A stretch of DNA of 64,000 nt, taken from contig NZ_MYFN02000003.1 of the NCBI RefSeq assembly GCF_004514425.2, positions 335,014-399,013 of the forward strand, in the 5' to 3' direction. Position 1 is the first letter of the stretch. Each line of letters opens with the position of its first letter. The position numbers and the translations under genes are program-made. The notes under the pieces are model-generated. The model saw only the letters and a list, made by a program, of their open reading frames with translations, made no database searches and was not told the origin of the DNA. Source of the DNA: Shinella sumterensis (GTDB taxonomy: Bacteria > Pseudomonadota > Alphaproteobacteria > Rhizobiales > Rhizobiaceae). Shown here piece after piece: positions 60,929-64,000 of the stretch.

Positions 60929-61836
60929 GGCCGGGCCATCCGCCGCACGGCATCGCACAGCGCCGCAAAGCCGGCCTTTGCGCCCTCGCTCATGAAGCGG
61001 GCGCGCAGCCAGGCATGGATCATCTGCTTTTCCTCGCGGAATTCCACGGGCACGCCGGCCAGCGCAAGACGCGCCGCATAGGCACGCGCATCGTCGCGCA
61101 GCGGATCGAAATAAGCGCCGGTGATGAACGTGGCCGGCAGGCCGGAAAGGTCCTGCGCCTGCAAGGGGAAAGCGTGCGGCGCATCGTCCGGCGCCTTGTA
61201 GATACCGCGGTAATAGGCGACATCGGCCGTCGTCAGCCCCGGCGCCTCGGCCATCTCGACATAGGAGCCGGAGACGAGATCGCCGCCGAGGCCCGGATAG
61301 ACCAGCGCCTGCCCGACGATGCCCTTCAGCCCCTCGTCGCGCGCCTTCATGACGATGCCGGCCGCCAGATTGCCGCCCGCGCTGTCGCCGATGACGACGA
61401 TGCCGCCCGGCCTCAAAAGCAGATCGACAAGCACCGCCCAGCAATCCTCGAAGGCGGCGGGCCAGACATGCTCGGGCGAAAGACGGTAGTCGATGGCGAG
61501 AAGTTCCGCCCCGGCCGCCTCCGCTATCTCCGCGCAGATCGCATCATGGCTGTCGAGCGAGCCCACGACGAAGCCGCCGCCATGGATGTAGAACAGCCGC
61601 GTGTCGGTGGTGACCGCCGCCGGCCGGTAGCGGCGCACGGGAATGCGGCCGGCCACCATGCCATCCTGCTTGACCATGCCCGCGGGCGCCGGCGCATCGA
61701 AGGCGGCGCAGAGCGCATCGTACCAGGCGCGCTGCTGGACGATATCCGCGTCCACGGCATCGGGCGGATAGAAATCCTCGCAGCGCTTGTGAAAGGCGAG
61801 GATGCCTTCCTCGCTCGGCATGGGGCGTTCGCTCAT
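60925..61836 (-). CDS. Alpha/beta hydrolase of the hormone-sensitive-lipase (HSL) group
   Basis: 303 aa. HSL signature: oxyanion segment 'YIHGGGFVVGSLDSHD', nucleophile 'VIGDSAGGNLAAGI', then 'GAYFDPLRDDARAYAARLAL' with the acid and 'EEKQMIHAWLRARF' with the His. These are carboxylesterases of small or medium acyl esters, cytoplasmic here (no signal). Upstream start 'MSERPMPSEEG' is 11 bases from the LysE gene stop; the ACT gene overlaps downstream, so a four-gene operon (lysE-type, esterase, ACT, PAAR-like) is likely. Confidence 0.88.
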   Translation of the reverse strand: MSERPMPSEEGILAFHKRCEDFYPPDAVDADIVQQRAWYDALCAAFDAPAPAGMVKQDGMVAGRIPVRRYRPAAVTTDTRLFYIHGGGFVVGSLDSHDAICAEIAEAAGAELLAIDYRLSPEHVWPAAFEDCWAVLVDLLLRPGGIVVIGDSAGGNLAAGIVMKARDEGLKGIVGQALVYPGLGGDLVSGSYVEMAEAPGLTTADVAYYRGIYKAPDDAPHAFPLQAQDLSGLPATFITGAYFDPLRDDARAYAARLALAGVPVEFREEKQMIHAWLRARFMSEGAKAGFAALCDAVRRMARP

Positions 61837-61847
61837 CCCGGCCCCGC

Positions 61848-62483
61848 TCAGCTTTTCTGCAGGGCAAGGTTAAGCCCGAGCCCGACGAGGATGGTTCCGC
61901 CGGCGCGCTGCAGCCCCTTCTGCACCCGTGCCGAGCCCTTCAGCCGCGTGGCGAGCGCGCCCGCCAGCAGCACGCAGACCACATCGGCGGAGGTGAACAT
62001 CAGGTTGACCACGGCGCCGAGGATGAAAAGCTGCATCCACACGGGCAAAGCGGCCGCGGGATCGACGAACTGCGGCAGGAACGCCAGGAAGAACAGCGCG
62101 GTCTTGGGGTTCAGCACCTCGACGGAGACGCTTTCGGCAAAGGCGCGCCAGCCGCGCCTGCGCATGTCCTCGTCCGAAACCTCCGGTTGCGCCTCCGACC
62201 GCGCGCGGAACATGCGGATGCCGAGCCAGACGAGATAGAGCGCGCCGAGAAGCTTGACCGCCAGATAAAGCGACGGCACCGCATGGAAGAGCGCCGAAAG
62301 GCCGGCCGCGGCGGCGATGACATGCGCATAGCCGCCAAGGTGGATGCCGAGGGTGGCCATCAGCCCCGACCAGCGGCCGCGCGCGATGGTCTGCGCCGTC
62401 GCATAGAGCATGGCCGGGCCCGGCACATAGGCGAAGACCGCCGTGGTCAGGAAAAACGCTAGCAATGTCTCGAAGGGCGGCAT
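61848..62483 (-). CDS. LysE/RhtB-family amino-acid exporter
   Basis: 211 aa with six hydrophobic segments. 'AYVPGPAMLYATAQTIARGR' near the N-terminus is the RhtB/LysE consensus (Pro-Gly-Pro), and 'VEVLNPKTALFFLAFLPQFV' is the family's Asn-Pro-Lys motif. It exports small amino acids or derivatives, substrate unknown. AGGAG precedes the ATG. It diverges from a LysR-type gene with a 134-base gap, a common arrangement for a regulator and its exporter target. Confidence 0.92.
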   Translation of the reverse strand: MPPFETLLAFFLTTAVFAYVPGPAMLYATAQTIARGRWSGLMATLGIHLGGYAHVIAAAAGLSALFHAVPSLYLAVKLLGALYLVWLGIRMFRARSEAQPEVSDEDMRRRGWRAFAESVSVEVLNPKTALFFLAFLPQFVDPAAALPVWMQLFILGAVVNLMFTSADVVCVLLAGALATRLKGSARVQKGLQRAGGTILVGLGLNLALQKS

Positions 62484-62617
62484 GGTCTCTCCTGTCGCAG
62501 TCTCTTTTCAAAGCTTATCGCAGGAAAGGGTGCAGGGGAATGCATCGGGCGCAACGGCGATGTGTACAATGACGAGGCGCCTTGCGCCGCCGATGCCGGC
62601 CGTATTAACTCGCGGCC

Positions 62618-63526
62618 ATGGCTTTCACCTTCCGGCAATTGCAGTACTTCGTCGCCGTCGCGGAACAGGGCTCGGTAACGCGCGCGGCGCAGAACCTGTC
62701 GATCTCGCAATCCTCGATCACCGAGGCGATCAAGGAGCTCGAATCGGATCTCGGCGTGGAGCTTTTCGACCGTCATCCGCGCGGGCTGACCACGACGCAT
62801 AACGGCCACCAGTTCCTGCGCCACGCCACGAAGATCCTCGCCGACGTTTCGGATGCGCGCCGCTCCTTCTCCGACAACCGCACGCCCGAGCGGGGCAAGC
62901 TCAATCTCGGCGTGACCTCGCTCGTCGCCGGCTACGTGCTCTCCGATCTGCTCTCGCGCTACCGCCGCGCCTTTCCCGGCATCGAGGTGAGCGCCATCGA
63001 GGACAACGGCTCCTATCTCGAACATCTCCTGGTGGGCGGCGAGCTGGACGTGGCGGTGATGGTCATCTCCAACCTGCGCGACCGCATGGCCTTGCAGGCC
63101 GAGATCATCGAGACATCGCCCTATCGGCTGTGGCTGCCGATCGGCCATCCGCTCGTTTCGGCCGACATCATCTCCGTCAGCGATATTTCCAGGGAACCGC
63201 TGATCATGCTGACGGTGGATGAAATCGAGGAGAATACCGGCAAGCTTCTCTCCGCACTCGGCGCGCGCCCGCATGTCGCCTTCCGCACACGCTCGGTGGA
63301 GGCGGTGCGCAGCCTCGTGGCGACGGGCGCCGGCATCGCGCTGCTGCCCGACCTCGTCTATCGCCCCTGGTCGCTGGAAGGCGACCGCATCGAAAGCCGC
63401 GACGTCTCCGGCGCCCTGCCCGTCGTGCAGATCGGCATGGTCTGGCGCAAGGGCTCCGGCATGCCGCAGGCCGCGCGCGACTTCGTCGGGCTGGCCGAGG
63501 CGCTCAGAAGCGGGCGCGGACGATAG
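62618..63526 (+). CDS. LysR-family transcriptional regulator
   Basis: 302 aa, standard length. HTH residues 1-60 ('FTFRQLQYFVAVAEQGSVTR', 'SISQSSITEAIKELESDLGV', 'LFDRHPRGLTTTHNG'), effector domain about 90-300 ('RGKLNLGVTSLVAGYVLSDL', 'LVATGAGIALLPDLVYRPW'). The most likely target is the divergent LysE operon. Weak ribosome site; the start is set by the family N-terminus. Confidence 0.92.
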   Translation: MAFTFRQLQYFVAVAEQGSVTRAAQNLSISQSSITEAIKELESDLGVELFDRHPRGLTTTHNGHQFLRHATKILADVSDARRSFSDNRTPERGKLNLGVTSLVAGYVLSDLLSRYRRAFPGIEVSAIEDNGSYLEHLLVGGELDVAVMVISNLRDRMALQAEIIETSPYRLWLPIGHPLVSADIISVSDISREPLIMLTVDEIEENTGKLLSALGARPHVAFRTRSVEAVRSLVATGAGIALLPDLVYRPWSLEGDRIESRDVSGALPVVQIGMVWRKGSGMPQAARDFVGLAEALRSGRGR

Positions 63527-64000
63527 CGGCCTTCACGGCATGCGGTCACGGACCCGCATGCGGGCGCACCGGGTGTCGAAAGATATCGGACGGGGCGCCG
63601 GAAGCTGCCTCGACTGAGAATGAATAGGTGACACCTTCCGGCGCCCCGTTCGGCGGTTTTTGCCCGCGACTCCGGTCTCTCTGCAAGGATCGAAAAGGCG
63701 GTGTCCTTCGCCGGTTTCCGGAATGGCCAGTGCCGTTTGACAACCGGAGCACACGCCTTGGCGCTCCGTGGAAGGTGTCTCCACCTCCCGGCCTTTCTCC
63801 ATGCCGGCGGACGATGCCGACGCATCCGCCAATGCCGATCCCCTTGTGTGCCGCACAGGCACGCCCGGCGCGCCGTTCGGGGCATGAAACGACAGGATCG
63901 GTCCGACATCCCGCCGCTTCCCCCGTGTCGCCGGAGGGAGACCATTTTCCGCAGGCCCGGTGCATGAGGTTTCGCGTCATCCCCCCACGCCCCGCGCCGA
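63527..64000. other. 474-base region without a convincing gene, strongly structured
   Basis: Several open frames exist on both strands but none has a ribosome site or domain, and they overlap one another, so I treat them as shadows. The region holds a 15-bp perfect inverted repeat (63590-63604 with 63635-63649) and a 10-base inverted match between 63630-63639 and 63770-63779. More short GC stems lie up to about 63830. It reads like a structured RNA, perhaps on the minus strand, or a mobile-element remnant. Confidence 0.5.
63590..63649. repeat. 15-bp perfect inverted repeat with 30-base loop
   Basis: Arms 63590-63604 and 63635-63649 are exact reverse complements and very GC-rich. No T run follows on either strand, so it is not a typical terminator; a 30-base loop could hold a recognition element. 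Confidence 0.7.

Noticed and set aside
63600..63850. Cobalamin or glycine riboswitch on the minus strand
   Set aside because: Some motifs occur in a suggestive order, but the invariant B12 box and the glycine core 'CAGGCAAAAGGAC' are absent and no minus-strand gene follows.

Overview
The window is high-GC chromosomal DNA of an alphaproteobacterium, most likely Rhizobiaceae (Rhizobium, Agrobacterium, Ensifer or Shinella type). The support is an Omp25/Omp31-like barrel protein at the left edge, an FMN-riboswitch-controlled type II lumazine synthase, an ArsR/methyltransferase fusion upstream of metF, and two copies of a RIME-type rhizobial intergenic palindromic repeat. I see no rRNA, tRNA, CRISPR array, integrase or complete insertion sequence. 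Genes are tightly packed, many overlapping by 1-8 bases.

Left part (1-20770): mostly housekeeping and envelope functions. It holds an outer-membrane protein, a GH25 muramidase lipoprotein, a lytic transglycosylase, a DMT exporter, a 25-residue membrane peptide, a sahR-like/metF pair with a palindromic operator, ettA, an RNase T2-like protein that has lost its catalytic histidines, a lipase-like hydrolase with a second DMT exporter, a CoA-transferase/ThDP-enzyme pair, an L,D-transpeptidase, a GH5 glycosidase, a globin-coupled chemotaxis sensor and a lone ParA-like ATPase.

Middle part (20989-34100): a putative amine-catabolic island. On the minus strand lie an N-formylglutamate-amidohydrolase-like enzyme, a TRAP importer, a glutamine-synthetase-like ligase, an aldehyde dehydrogenase and an iron alcohol dehydrogenase. 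An RpiR regulator is divergent, with two 16-bp palindromes exactly 42 bp apart in the shared promoter region, and a four-gene ABC importer follows it. The gene set fits gamma-glutamylation-based use of an amino alcohol. FMN riboswitch-ribH, an orphan PotD-like binding protein, a second L,D-transpeptidase and a second GH25 protein follow.

Ergothioneine cluster (38494-46833): five enzymes match one-to-one the five steps of ergothioneine breakdown to glutamate: an ammonia-lyase homologue without the MIO triad (ergothionase), a urocanase homologue lacking the active-site Cys (thiourocanate hydratase), a DUF917/S-Me-THD protein (thiohydantoin desulfurase), a hydantoinase and an N-carbamoyl-amino-acid hydrolase. 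They are divergent from a LysR-type regulator carrying two tandem HTH domains. This is the most striking system in the window.

Carnitine cluster (46830-60107): a GlxA-type regulator, a beta-keto acid cleavage enzyme, L-carnitine dehydrogenase fused to a thioesterase, an acyl-CoA dehydrogenase, an ADP-forming-type acyl-CoA ligase, a CaiD-like hydratase and a Dpp-type ABC importer. Together these could convert gamma-butyrobetaine and carnitine to glycine betaine. With the ergothioneine operon this makes about 20 kb devoted to trimethylammonium betaines.

Right end (60168-64000): a secreted PAAR-like protein, an ACT-domain protein, an HSL-type esterase and a LysE exporter on the minus strand, a divergent LysR regulator, then about 470 bp of strongly structured DNA with no convincing gene.
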